38,493 nucleotides of DNA from NCBI GenBank assembly GCA_021846695.1, contig JAJZWN010000007.1, positions 1 through 38,493 on the forward strand. Direction: 5' to 3'. Shown here piece after piece: positions 16,092 through 24,831 of the stretch. Under the pieces are notes generated by a model, which did not search any database, was not told where the DNA came from, and worked only from the letters and a program-made list of their open reading frames with translations. The translations under genes were made by a program, and so were the position numbers. Source of the stretch: Thermoplasmata archaeon. Lineage in GTDB: Archaea > Thermoplasmatota > Thermoplasmata > Thermoplasmatales > Thermoplasmataceae. Each line of letters starts with the position of its first letter. Position 1 is the first letter of the stretch.

Positions 16092-16129
16092 AAATTTTCG
16101 TATTATTTTTACTAATTTCGTATAATACA
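16092..16129. promoter_or_regulatory. tandem ACGAAA(A)TT motifs in a divergent promoter
   Basis: Read on the minus strand, the elements TTATACGAAATT and TAATACGAAAATT occur as direct repeats whose cores are about 21 bases apart. They lie immediately upstream of the TATA-like element (about 16084-16095) of the synthase gene, between it and the divergent kinase gene. The motif recurs at the MFS promoter (9082-9097). Confidence 0.45.
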
Positions 16130-16179
16130 GTATTCTGATTCTAGAAAAAGAATTTTAACCAGTTATTATTACATGAACC

Positions 16180-17151
16180 ATGATACTGGCAGTGGACGGA
16201 GGAGGCACTAAGACGGCCGCAATAATAGTTGATGAAGATTCTGGAAAATTAATAGGGACCGGAGTTTCAGGACCCAGCAATGTAAGGAGTGTTACTGCTG
16301 TTACCTCCAGAAAAAATATACTCAAGGCCATAAAAAATGCAGAAAAGATGGCAGGAATGGTTCAGATTTCTGATTCCATTTACGGGATAGCTGGATACGG
16401 GGATTCCATAGCTGCGACGGCAGAAATCAATTCCATAATAGAGTCTATAGACAAACTTTCGCCTGCAAATCCTGTAATAACAAACGATGGGGAGGCTGCT
16501 GCATATCTAATCACAATGGGCAATGATGGAATAGTAACTGCAGTAGGCACCGGGTCTGTTGGCGCATATATTAAAGATGGGGTGCTGCACAGGGTTGGGG
16601 GATGGAGCTACCTAACTGATGATGCTGCTTCAGGGTACTGGATTGCCAGAAAGGGCCTGGAAATGGCAGAAAAGAGCTATGATGGCTTCATTGAAAAAAC
16701 CACACTTATTCAAAAATTTGAGGATTACTTTAAATTACCACTACGTGACCTTGTTGCTGATATGGAATCGCATTTCAATAAGAGGATTATGGCATCACTG
16801 GCAATGATAGTTGACAGGGCTGCATCAGAAGGGGATCGAATTTCAAATGAAGTTCTGGAACTAGCAGCAGGGGAAATAGAAATTATGATAGATGGCATGA
16901 AAACAAAATTTGATGTTCCTGTTAACACCGGATGCATTGGAGGAGTCATGCAATCTTCAAAAATAAGGGGGCTACTTACAGACAAATATGAAAATTTAAA
17001 GGTTTTTTATGGCTACCACGTTGCCATCGGAAATGCAATGCGGCTCATGAATAAACGTGATGAACATACGAGGGATTCCCTTGTTTCACAGCTTGATGAT
17101 ACAATACCGAAATTGTCAAGGACTGAAAAAGATTTATTATTTATCAAATAA
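16180..17151 (+). CDS. BadF/BcrA-type ATPase-fold kinase, probable 2-keto-3-deoxygluconate or amino-sugar kinase
   Basis: Sugar or sugar-acid kinase of the ASKHA (actin/hexokinase) fold, 323 residues. The phosphate-1 motif AVDGGGTKTAAIIVD opens the protein. TNDGEAAAYL carries the likely catalytic Asp, and VTAVGTGSVGAYI is the phosphate-2/adenosine region, followed by GGWSYLTDDAASGYWIARKG, typical of BadF/BcrAD and N-acetylglucosamine kinases. In Thermoplasma a kinase of this class has been described as a 2-keto-3-deoxygluconate kinase, which would fit an Entner-Doudoroff variant; N-acetylglucosamine kinase is the main alternative. No Fe-S cysteines of the benzoyl-CoA reductase activators are seen. 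Confidence 0.8.
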   Translation: MILAVDGGGTKTAAIIVDEDSGKLIGTGVSGPSNVRSVTAVTSRKNILKAIKNAEKMAGMVQISDSIYGIAGYGDSIAATAEINSIIESIDKLSPANPVITNDGEAAAYLITMGNDGIVTAVGTGSVGAYIKDGVLHRVGGWSYLTDDAASGYWIARKGLEMAEKSYDGFIEKTTLIQKFEDYFKLPLRDLVADMESHFNKRIMASLAMIVDRAASEGDRISNEVLELAAGEIEIMIDGMKTKFDVPVNTGCIGGVMQSSKIRGLLTDKYENLKVFYGYHVAIGNAMRLMNKRDEHTRDSLVSQLDDTIPKLSRTEKDLLFIK

Positions 17152-17172
17152 TATCTTTTTTTAAAAAGATAT
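17151..17172. promoter_or_regulatory. perfect inverted repeat between the kinase stop and the padR promoter
   Basis: Arms ATATCTTTTT and AAAAAGATAT flank a two-base centre and begin at the last base of the kinase stop codon. The left arm ends in a T-tract, so it could act as a terminator for the kinase gene. Its right arm abuts the padR TATA box, so it may instead be a protein-binding site. Confidence 0.45.
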
Positions 17173-17179
17173 ATATAAA
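17170..17179 (+). promoter_or_regulatory. TATA box for the padR-ABC operon
   Basis: ATATATAAAT centred about 29 bases before ATG 17204, lying between two inverted repeats. Confidence 0.5.
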
Positions 17180-17194
17180 TACAATATATGTATT
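17178..17194. promoter_or_regulatory. candidate PadR operator
   Basis: AATACA and TGTATT are perfect 6-base inverted arms around ATATA, placed between the TATA box and the start codon. PadR repressors typically bind ATAC/GTAT-type palindromes, and the first gene downstream encodes a PadR-family protein, so autoregulation is likely. Confidence 0.5.
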
Positions 17195-17203
17195 ATTAGT
17201 GCG

Positions 17204-17620
17204 ATGAAATACCATCTATCTGATATGCTAATACTGGAGCAGGTCTCCACGGAACCTAAAAAACCGTACAGAATAATTAAGGGCATTATTTTAAAATTTC
17301 AAATGGATTATAAACCGAGCACCGGTATGATTTACCCGGCTATAGATCGCCTGCTCAAGGCAGGATTCATAAAAAAAACACCGGAGGGGTTTATAATAAC
17401 GGAGGCAGGGAAGGAATACCGCAAAGATAACCAGGAAAACTATGATATTCTCACATCAAATTTTATGGATAACAAGCTCTTTTTCAGAAACCTGAGAAAA
17501 GCCATAAAGGATTTGATCAACAGCATCAAAGAGGCTGACAAGGAATATATAAAATCGCACCAGGATGAAATAATAGAACAGATAGGCAATATTGCTGAGA
17601 AAGTCAGGAAAAGGGGATGA
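17204..17620 (+). CDS. PadR-family transcriptional repressor
   Basis: Winged-helix regulator of 138 residues. The N-terminal domain matches PadR: LSDMLILEQVSTEPKKPYRI, then PSTGMIYPAIDRLLKAGFIKK (recognition helix and turn) and a wing EGFIITEAGKEY. The C-terminal half is a long helix (residues about 95-135, LINSIKEADKEYIKSHQDEI) of the dimerising type. It is the first gene of an operon with an ABC-2 exporter, the standard arrangement for PadR-controlled drug pumps. The inducer is unknown. Confidence 0.85.
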   Translation: MKYHLSDMLILEQVSTEPKKPYRIIKGIILKFQMDYKPSTGMIYPAIDRLLKAGFIKKTPEGFIITEAGKEYRKDNQENYDILTSNFMDNKLFFRNLRKAIKDLINSIKEADKEYIKSHQDEIIEQIGNIAEKVRKRG

Positions 17621-17627
17621 ACTGAAA

Positions 17628-18611
17628 ATGGAATACAGTATTGAGATAGATAAATTAACAAAAGTATTTAACGGCAAGATTAAGGCAGTGGATGCTGTTA
17701 GCCTTAAAATTAAAAAAGGCGAAATATACGGGTTGCTGGGACAGAATGGGGCAGGGAAATCAACACTTATAAAAATGCTTACCGGGAGCCTGAAACCAAC
17801 ATCAGGTTCTGCAAAAATAGCAGGATTAGACCTTAATGATGATTCAATGAAAATCAGGAGGATAACAGGAGTTGTCCCACAGGACCTCACCACTGATGGG
17901 GATTTAAGCGGAAGGGAAAACCTGAAACTTATCGCAGATCTCTATGACATACCAAAGAAAGAGGCACTTGAAAGGATAGATGTACTTCTTCATATGGTGG
18001 ATCTTTACGATGTCAGGGATAGACATGCTGATAATTATTCAGGTGGCATGAGAAAAAGACTGGAGCTTGCATGCGGGTTAATGAATACCCCGGAAGTCCT
18101 GTTTCTCGATGAGCCTACCCTAGGGCTTGACGTAACTACGAGAGAACATCTATGGAAGTATATAAGGACAGTCCAGAAAGAATTTGGGATTACCATAATA
18201 CTTACCTCACACTATCTGGATGAGGTTGATGCGCTGGCAAATGAGCTTTCAATTATCGATCATGGAAAAATTGTGATATCCGGAACATTTGATGAGTTAA
18301 AGAAGAGCCTAAAGGGAGATATAATTACAATGAGGGTTAAATCTGATAAGGAGTATGAAGTGCTTCAGGGTTTTCCGGAGGCCATAGAAATAAAACGCAT
18401 GGAAACTGGAGATACAAGGATGAAGGTCAATAATTCAGATGAGGTGCTTCCTAAACTGATGAAATTCCTCTCGGAACATAACATCTCACCAGAATCGATC
18501 AACATAAGAAAGCCCTCGCTGGATGAGGTGTTCATAGAGTATACTGGGAGGAACATTGACTCCGAGTCGGGCAATGTGGACTATGCTAAATTAATGATGG
18601 GGAGGAGATAA
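17628..18611 (+). CDS. ABC-2 transporter ATP-binding protein (DrrA-like)
   Basis: ATPase subunit of an exporter, 328 residues. Walker A is GLLGQNGAGKST, the Q-loop lies in TGVVPQDL, the signature is NYSGGMRKRLELA, Walker B is VLFLDEPTLGLD, and the switch histidine is in LTSHYLDE. A C-terminal extension of about 100 residues resembles the regulatory domain of DrrA-type daunorubicin ATPases (KPSLDEVFIEYTGR). Translation from ATG 17628 is preferred to the upstream TTG at 17592; it follows the padR stop by 7 bases, and AGGGGATGA acts as the ribosome site. The next gene encodes its permease. Confidence 0.93.
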   Translation: MEYSIEIDKLTKVFNGKIKAVDAVSLKIKKGEIYGLLGQNGAGKSTLIKMLTGSLKPTSGSAKIAGLDLNDDSMKIRRITGVVPQDLTTDGDLSGRENLKLIADLYDIPKKEALERIDVLLHMVDLYDVRDRHADNYSGGMRKRLELACGLMNTPEVLFLDEPTLGLDVTTREHLWKYIRTVQKEFGITIILTSHYLDEVDALANELSIIDHGKIVISGTFDELKKSLKGDIITMRVKSDKEYEVLQGFPEAIEIKRMETGDTRMKVNNSDEVLPKLMKFLSEHNISPESINIRKPSLDEVFIEYTGRNIDSESGNVDYAKLMMGRR

Positions 18612-18613
18612 AA

Positions 18614-19420
18614 ATGGGTGGTTTGATTCCCCTTACTGTAAGGGATTTAAAAAGATGGTACAGGAATCCTGTTTCGGCTATTGTGGGGGTCATACAGCCT
18701 ATATTCTGGATTGTACTATTCGGCAGTGCCTTTGATATTGCTAAATTTGGGGGGCTGGGTGCCTCAGTTAACTTCTTTGAAGGGGCGCCGGATTATATTA
18801 CATATCTCATGGGTGGAATACTGACAATAATCGGACTTTTCACCGGCATGTTCTCCGGTGTCAACATAATATGGGACAGAAGACTGGGAATACTTCAGAG
18901 ATTTCTTATTGCCCCCATAAACAGGGCATCCATAGTTTTTTCAAGGATACTTTCATCAGTAGCCAGGATACTTGTGCAGATTGTTATCCTGTTTGTTGTA
19001 GCATTTCTTATCCCTGATGGACTTAAACTGCAACATGGTATAGACGCACTTGACATAGTGGTTCTAATTTCTGCGGTTCTGATGATTTCATTCATATTTT
19101 CATCGCTTTTCAGCATTATTGCAGTTCGTACCACAAAAATGGAATCTATTTTCGGAATCGTCAACCTGATTAATTTACCTCTCATGTTCGCAAGCTTTGC
19201 AATATTTCCACCGGATTTAATGGCAGGATGGCTTGAACATGTAGCGAGGTATAATCCGGTATCCTGGTCAGCACAGTCTATAAGAATGGTCCTGATAAAT
19301 GGAACCCTCAATGCAAGCCAGGCACATACTGTACTTATCTACATGTTAGGACTCTTGGGATTGAGTGTGTTCATGCTCATCTTGACCTATGTTGTATCTA
19401 ATAAAGAGATACGGGGATAA
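18614..19420 (+). CDS. ABC-2 transporter permease (DrrB-like)
   Basis: Membrane subunit of 268 residues with six predicted helices, encoded directly after the ATPase (GGAGGAG Shine-Dalgarno at 18601-18607, within the end of the ATPase gene). TVRDLKRWYRNPVSAIVGVIQP is the amphipathic entry helix of ABC-2 permeases, and LASFAIFPPDLMAGWLEHVA with ARYNPVSWSAQSIR matches the conserved region before the last helix. It likely exports a hydrophobic drug or lipid-like compound under PadR control. The stop is adjacent to the pyrH stop on the other strand, with no intervening bases. Confidence 0.9.
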   Translation: MGGLIPLTVRDLKRWYRNPVSAIVGVIQPIFWIVLFGSAFDIAKFGGLGASVNFFEGAPDYITYLMGGILTIIGLFTGMFSGVNIIWDRRLGILQRFLIAPINRASIVFSRILSSVARILVQIVILFVVAFLIPDGLKLQHGIDALDIVVLISAVLMISFIFSSLFSIIAVRTTKMESIFGIVNLINLPLMFASFAIFPPDLMAGWLEHVARYNPVSWSAQSIRMVLINGTLNASQAHTVLIYMLGLLGLSVFMLILTYVVSNKEIRG

Positions 19421-20098
19421 TCAGTGAATGAGAGTCCCGTCACATTTTTTATTATAAAGAATATTTTTATACTCGTTTAAGTTGAAACCATTTACCACGA
19501 ATATTTTTATTCCTGCCCTTTTGGCTATTGTCAGGGATGTTATATCCATAAAAACGTTTGTTCCGGCTCCAGTTGAGTTCTGTATGGAAAGGGAAATGGC
19601 ATCATTATATGATAATTCTGAATATTTTATCGCATCAGGGTCTGTCTTTGGGTCCGCCGAGTATACTCCATCAACAGAGGTTGCATTTATAAGTATTTTT
19701 GATCCTATTCTCTCTGCAAGGAGGGTTGACACCGTATCTGTTGTATGCCCGGGTTCTGTGCCTCCCATGACAACATATCTGTAATTATGTATCATCTCTG
19801 CAGCATCGTTGATTGTTGTGGGGATTTTTGAATTTACATCATCAAAAAAGGTTGTCATGGCAAGTGCATTTATTCTGGTTGCATTTATGCCTATCTCATC
19901 TAGTATGTTGTCGTTGACATTATATTTTTTTAAATCAGATATGTATGTTCTTGCGAGCTTCCCGCCGCCCACAACTATCCCGAATTTATCGTATGTGGAA
20001 ATAAGCTTCATTGTTTCAGAAAATTTTTCCATTAATTCCAGATTAAGCCTGTCCTTTGATATTATTGATCCGCCAAGTGATATAACAACACTATTCAT
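19421..20098 (-). CDS. pyrH: UMP kinase
   Basis: Phosphorylates UMP to UDP. The 225-residue protein is of the amino-acid-kinase fold and the short archaeal UMPK type. SLGGSIIS is the nucleotide-binding glycine loop, VVGGGKLAR binds [16 protein letters not shown] is the conserved substrate loop of UMP kinases, and [16 protein letters not shown] is the ATP-site motif. Start 20098 faces the aRF1 gene across 42 bases, and both seem to use one AT-rich promoter element. Confidence 0.94.
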   Translation of the reverse strand: MNSVVISLGGSIISKDRLNLELMEKFSETMKLISTYDKFGIVVGGGKLARTYISDLKKYNVNDNILDEIGINATRINALAMTTFFDDVNSKIPTTINDAAEMIHNYRYVVMGGTEPGHTTDTVSTLLAERIGSKILINATSVDGVYSADPKTDPDAIKYSELSYNDAISLSIQNSTGAGTNVFMDITSLTIAKRAGIKIFVVNGFNLNEYKNILYNKKCDGTLIH

Positions 20099-20113
20099 TT
20101 GATTTCATTAAGG

Positions 20114-20128
20114 TTAAATATTATTATA
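20114..20128. promoter_or_regulatory. AT-rich element shared by divergent pyrH and aRF1 promoters
   Basis: TTAAATATTATTATA sits about 20-25 bases from both start codons (20098 on the minus strand, 20141 on the plus strand). With only 42 bases between the genes, a single TATA element must serve both directions or two must overlap. Confidence 0.45.
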
Positions 20129-20140
20129 AAATTTTCTATA

Positions 20141-21379
20141 ATGGACGACGAGGATTATAAACGCTATGAATTTAGAAAAGCCATGGAGGAACTGTCTGAA
20201 CTTCATGGGCGTGGAACGGAATTAATATCACTTTATATTCCTCCCGACAAGCAGATTTCGGATGTTGTACAGTATTTAAGGGAGGAATTCTCTACATCTT
20301 CAAACATAAAATCAAAAACCACCAGGAAAAATGTACTCGGTGCAATAGAATCAATAATGTCCAGATTAAAGTACTATAAACAGCCACCTGAACATGGCCT
20401 GGTATTCTTTGTGGGGCATGTTGCAACACGAGGGGACCAGACAGAGATGTACACAAAGATTATAGAACCGCCACAGCCTATCCAGACTTTTCTTTATAAG
20501 TGTGATTCTAGCTTTCACCTGGAGCAGCTCACAGATCAGCTCAGGGAAAAGGAACTGTATGGCCTTATTGTAATAGACCGAAAGGAGTCAACAATAGGAT
20601 TCTTAAAGGGCACAAAAATTGAGGTCGTGGATTACGAGTATTCTCTGGTGCCAAGCAAGCACAGGCAGGGAGGGCAGTCATCGCGAAGGTTTGAGAGGCT
20701 TATAGAAATTGCAGCAAATGAGTTCTTCAAAAAAATGGGCGATATAGCAAACAGCACCTTCATGCCGGTGATAAAGGATATAATCACCATATTTGTTGGG
20801 GGTCCTGGGGCAACCAAAGAATATTTCATTGAAAAGGATTACCTCAGAAATGAAGTGAAGGAAAAAATAAAGGATCTCTTCGATATAGGATACACCGATG
20901 AATCAGGACTGCGAGAGCTTGTAGAAAAGGCATCGGAATCAATCAAAGACATGCGTATTACACGTGAAAAGGACATAATAAATAGATTTCTAAGGGAAAT
21001 AAAGAAATCTGACGGCGGCCTCGGTGTATATGGTGAGGAGGCAATAGTGAATGCCCTGAAAATGAAGAACCTTGAGCTGCTTATAGTATCGGATAGCATA
21101 AGGAAAAGAAAATACTTTTACCGATGCCCCACATGCAATATGGAAAAAACATTTACATCTGAACCTACTGAACAGCCGGTATGCGATAATGATGGCACTC
21201 CCATGAACTTTGAGAGAGAGGATGATTTCATAGAAGACCTTTATAAAATGGCTGAAGAGGCGGGAACAAAAGTCGAGATGGTATCAGAGGACAGTGACGA
21301 GGGGAGGCTGTTGAAAACGGCTTTCGGTGGAGTTGCAGGCATTCTTAGATATGTCCCAGAAAATCAGATCAGCATGTAA
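20141..21379 (+). CDS. prf1: peptide chain release factor aRF1
   Basis: Class 1 release factor that reads all three stop codons and hydrolyses peptidyl-tRNA. The 412-residue protein has the N-terminal stop-recognition motif NIKS (about 55-58) with the downstream YxCxxxF equivalent FLYKCDSSF, the catalytic GGQ (about 177-179, [11 protein letters not shown]) and a C-terminal domain binding ABCE1. The C-terminal minidomain keeps CPTC and one further Cys but reads CDND where other archaea often have a second CxxC, so zinc binding may be incomplete. ATG 20141 follows the shared promoter; TTG/ATT-type extensions upstream are unlikely. Confidence 0.95.
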   Translation: MDDEDYKRYEFRKAMEELSELHGRGTELISLYIPPDKQISDVVQYLREEFSTSSNIKSKTTRKNVLGAIESIMSRLKYYKQPPEHGLVFFVGHVATRGDQTEMYTKIIEPPQPIQTFLYKCDSSFHLEQLTDQLREKELYGLIVIDRKESTIGFLKGTKIEVVDYEYSLVPSKHRQGGQSSRRFERLIEIAANEFFKKMGDIANSTFMPVIKDIITIFVGGPGATKEYFIEKDYLRNEVKEKIKDLFDIGYTDESGLRELVEKASESIKDMRITREKDIINRFLREIKKSDGGLGVYGEEAIVNALKMKNLELLIVSDSIRKRKYFYRCPTCNMEKTFTSEPTEQPVCDNDGTPMNFEREDDFIEDLYKMAEEAGTKVEMVSEDSDEGRLLKTAFGGVAGILRYVPENQISM

Positions 21380-21457
21380 TAGGCATATGAGGCTTTAAAA
21401 AGAGGCAGCAATAAGATATTTCAAAAAATAATAAATATAAATTTGCCATAAAAGAGG

Positions 21458-22447
21458 GTGAACCCGTTCTTCCTCTTTTTCAAAAAATTTAGGAAGTATT
21501 CGAGAAACCATATCATAAAGGCTTCTGTTTTATCCATAGCAGTTATAATTTATTCTGTATTCAGCGAGTTTTATATTGAAAATCCAGTACCGTCAAGCGG
21601 CATCCATTCCTTATTCACCAGTTTGTGGTGGACCATGCAGACAATAACAACTGTGGGTTACGGCGATACGCCTGTTTATGGACTTTTAGGAAGGACAAAT
21701 GGAATGATTATAATGGTAGTGGGCATAGGTTCCCTCGGATATCTTACAGCAGGGATAACCAGCATGCTCATAGATATAAGATTGTCTTCAAAACTGGGTG
21801 ATAGAATGGCCACTGAAAAAAAGCATATAATTCTGTGCAACTATAATGAAAGCACAAAGAAGGTTCTTGATAAAATCAAGAATGATGGTATAGACATAGT
21901 GATCCTTAATGAAAATGAGGTTAAAGGCGATAATGAATATACCTTCGTCAAGGGCAGTTTTTTAAGGGAAAATGACCTTGTAAAGGCAGGAATAAAAAAA
22001 GCATCCTCTGTAATTATATTTTCCAGGGAGGAGGACAGGGATCAGATGGCCATGGATGCTGAAACAATTTTATCGGCCATGATAATAAGGAAATTGAATT
22101 CGGGAATTCGGATAATAGGGGAGATTCTGAATCCGGATAGCCGTATACATGCTTCAGGCTTTATGGACGATATTGTAATAAAGGGAGATGTGTCGTCCAT
22201 GCTTATATATTCATCCATAATGATACCGGGGATTCCGCAGTTCATAAACGAACTTCTAGCAGGGAATAATATAGGTGAGGAAGAGATCGATGAGGGATAT
22301 ACAAATAAGACATACAGAGAATTTGTATCCTCCATGGAAAAGGACAATAAAATAGTGCTGGGGTTCAGAAAGGATGATAAAATAGAATTGAGGAAACTTT
22401 CTGATGAAAAAATAGGTTCTGGTAGTTATATTTTTATAAAAAATTGA
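21458..22447 (+). CDS. potassium channel protein with RCK/TrkA-type domains
   Basis: Two-helix K+ channel of MthK type, 329 residues. The first helix is about 22-40, the pore helix and filter TTVGYGD are at about 64-70, and the second helix is 78-105. A cytoplasmic RCK-N domain starts at KKHIILCNYNES, where the usual glycine-rich nucleotide motif is degenerate. It continues through VKGSFLRENDLVKAGIKKA, and an RCK-C domain ends in KIGSGSYIFI. Translation starts at GTG 21458, with a TATA-like AAATATAAAT about 22 bases upstream; no ATG is available. The stop abuts the VAT stop on the other strand. Confidence 0.92.
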   Translation: MNPFFLFFKKFRKYSRNHIIKASVLSIAVIIYSVFSEFYIENPVPSSGIHSLFTSLWWTMQTITTVGYGDTPVYGLLGRTNGMIIMVVGIGSLGYLTAGITSMLIDIRLSSKLGDRMATEKKHIILCNYNESTKKVLDKIKNDGIDIVILNENEVKGDNEYTFVKGSFLRENDLVKAGIKKASSVIIFSREEDRDQMAMDAETILSAMIIRKLNSGIRIIGEILNPDSRIHASGFMDDIVIKGDVSSMLIYSSIMIPGIPQFINELLAGNNIGEEEIDEGYTNKTYREFVSSMEKDNKIVLGFRKDDKIELRKLSDEKIGSGSYIFIKN

Positions 22448-24682
22448 TTACTGATATAAGCCCATGTCCTCTGTTTTCTTTTTCTCGCTTATATCCCTTC
22501 CCATTGTGGCTGCCAGGTCATTATAGAATTTTACCACATTTTTATCTATGGATGGCCTTATAGATTTCATTGCCTTCAAAAATGCATCCTGATTAACCTC
22601 TGTAGCATCAGAATTTTCACGGTATGCCATCATGCCTGCTTCCCTGCAAAGGTTTTCCAGATCAGCACCCACATAACCTTCCGTTCTTCTAGCTATATCC
22701 TGAAGATTTACATCTTTTGCAAGAGGCATATTCTTTGTGTGCACCTCCAGTATTTTCAATCTTCCCTCCTCCTCTGGTGGCGGTATGTATATAATTTTAT
22801 CAAATCTGCCAGCCCTTAGCAGTGCTGGGTCTATTATATCGGGACGGTTTGTTGCAGCTATGACCACGACACCGTTCAGGACCTCAATTCCATCCATGGA
22901 GGTCAGGAGCTGGTTAACAATTCTCTCTGTAACACCCGAATCCATGGAAGCCCCTCTTCTGGGTGCTATTGAATCTATTTCATCCATGAATATTATAGCA
23001 GGTGAAACCTGCTTTGCCTTCTTGAATATTTCCCTAACGGCCTTCTCACTTTCTCCAACCCATTTTGAAAGTACCTCCGGGCCCTTTACAGATATAAAGT
23101 TTGCATTGCTTTCATTGGCAACTGCTTTTGCCAGAAGTGTTTTTCCTGTTCCTGGCGGCCCGTAAAGAAGGAATCCTTTTGGTGCCCTGATTCCCAGCCT
23201 TTTAAATACATCAGGTTTCAGCAATGGAAGTTCAACTGCCTCCCTAAGTTCTGATTTTACTGATTCAAGGCCACCTATATCTGACCACTTTATGTTTGGA
23301 ACCTCAACTGTAACCTCTCTTAAGCTGCTGGGTTCAATGGTTTTCAGTGCCTCCATGAAATCATCCTCTGTTACGATCATTTTTTCCAGTACGTCTGTTG
23401 GAATGGGCTTATCAAGGTCGATTTCTGGAAGATAACGCCTCAATGCGTTCATGGCCGATTCTCTGGTAAGTGCCGCAAGGTCAGCCCCCACGAAACCGTA
23501 TGTTATATCAGCTATTCTGCTGAAAAATTCACTCTGCTTTTCATCATCCATTCCCAGTGGCATTCCTCTTGTGTGAATGGTTAATATCTCCATCCTTCCC
23601 TTCTTGTCTGGAACACCTATTACTATTTCCCTGTCAAATCTCCCGGGCCTCCTCAGGGCCGGGTCAACAGCATCAAGCCTGTTTGTTGCCCCTATTACTA
23701 TAACGTGTCCACGATCTTTCAAACCATCCATTAATGTCAAAAGCTGGGCAACAACCCTTCTTTCAACTTCTCCCTGAACATCCTCTCTTTTCGGTGCAAT
23801 GGAATCTATTTCATCGATGAATATTATGGATGGCTCAGATTCATCTGCCTTCTGGAATATTTCTCTGAGTTTCTGCTCGCTCTGCCCGTAATATTTGCTC
23901 ATTATTTCCGGACCGTTTATTGCATAAAAATTGGCGCCGCTCTCATTTGCCACAGCCTTTGCTATGAGTGTTTTTCCTGTTCCCGGTGGCCCATTGAGCA
24001 GTACACCCTTGGGTGGAGTTATTCCGAGCCTCTCGAACAGCTCAGGATGTTTTAATGGAAGCTCTATGATTTCCCTTATTTTGCCAAGCTGATCAGAAAG
24101 TCCGCCTATATCTTCATAACTGACCTTGGTAACTTCCTCAAGGACTTCAGATGCGGGATCCTCCCTTATTTCAACGCGGGTTTCCTCGCCGACCTCCACA
24201 GGTATCTTGCTCGGAATTGTTTTAATTACCTTGAACAGGAGGCCTGTGTGCCCTGCAAGGGTCAGCCCAGGAACGCTAATGCTATCCTGTTCTATCAATG
24301 GCCTTCTGATTAAAGCCTTCTGAACAAAATCATCTATGCCCTCCCCGAACCTTAGTTTCTGGTCCTTCCTTATAATGGGCGCCAGGATAACCTTCTTTGC
24401 CTCTTCAACCTCAACCTTTTTTACCTTTACCTTGTCACCTATGGATGCGCCACAGTTATTTCTCATAACACTATCTATTCTCACAATGCCCTTATTTTCA
24501 TCCTCTGGTCTGGACCGGAATACCCTGCCTACAGTTGATCTCACCTTTTCGATGGATACCACGTCTCCTATTTCAACATCAAGATCTAATCGGGATATTT
24601 CATCAAGTCTCACTCTGGCCATACCAGGATCGACTGCATTTGCCTCAGCAACTCTGAGTGTAATTCCTTCATTTGGTTTCAT
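22448..24682 (-). CDS. vat: VAT/Cdc48-family AAA ATPase
   Basis: Ring-shaped unfoldase related to p97, 744 residues. The N-terminal double-psi-barrel domain (about 1-185) is followed by two AAA modules, each with Walker A ([14 protein letters not shown] and [14 protein letters not shown]), Walker B ([24 protein letters not shown]) and arginine-finger regions ([16 protein letters not shown]). The protein ends in Leu-Tyr-Gln, which fits the HbYX motif used to open the 20S proteasome gate. A TATA-like element at about 24702-24715 lies about 25 bases upstream. Expected role: unfolding substrates for degradation. Confidence 0.97.
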   Translation of the reverse strand: MKPNEGITLRVAEANAVDPGMARVRLDEISRLDLDVEIGDVVSIEKVRSTVGRVFRSRPEDENKGIVRIDSVMRNNCGASIGDKVKVKKVEVEEAKKVILAPIIRKDQKLRFGEGIDDFVQKALIRRPLIEQDSISVPGLTLAGHTGLLFKVIKTIPSKIPVEVGEETRVEIREDPASEVLEEVTKVSYEDIGGLSDQLGKIREIIELPLKHPELFERLGITPPKGVLLNGPPGTGKTLIAKAVANESGANFYAINGPEIMSKYYGQSEQKLREIFQKADESEPSIIFIDEIDSIAPKREDVQGEVERRVVAQLLTLMDGLKDRGHVIVIGATNRLDAVDPALRRPGRFDREIVIGVPDKKGRMEILTIHTRGMPLGMDDEKQSEFFSRIADITYGFVGADLAALTRESAMNALRRYLPEIDLDKPIPTDVLEKMIVTEDDFMEALKTIEPSSLREVTVEVPNIKWSDIGGLESVKSELREAVELPLLKPDVFKRLGIRAPKGFLLYGPPGTGKTLLAKAVANESNANFISVKGPEVLSKWVGESEKAVREIFKKAKQVSPAIIFMDEIDSIAPRRGASMDSGVTERIVNQLLTSMDGIEVLNGVVVIAATNRPDIIDPALLRAGRFDKIIYIPPPEEEGRLKILEVHTKNMPLAKDVNLQDIARRTEGYVGADLENLCREAGMMAYRENSDATEVNQDAFLKAMKSIRPSIDKNVVKFYNDLAATMGRDISEKKKTEDMGLYQ

Positions 24683-24801
24683 GTCCCTATATTTACTAAA
24701 TAGTATTTTAAAATATTGATATGCCTTTATTATGGAGTGAAAGCAAAGGATGATGGGCGAATTATATCTTTATTACCTGGAGTCATATTACATTAGATAA
24801 T

Positions 24802-24813
24802 TAATTTATTTTA
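24802..24813 (+). promoter_or_regulatory. TATA box for the thrB operon
   Basis: TAATTTATTTTA centred about 25 bases before ATG 24832, which implies a leaderless thrB message. Confidence 0.45.
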
Positions 24814-24831
24814 TGAATCCATGCTATTATT

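Noticed and set aside
22737..23165. 142-codon plus-strand frame within the VAT gene
   Set aside because: Antisense to a conserved AAA module; the open frame results from codon bias of the real gene.
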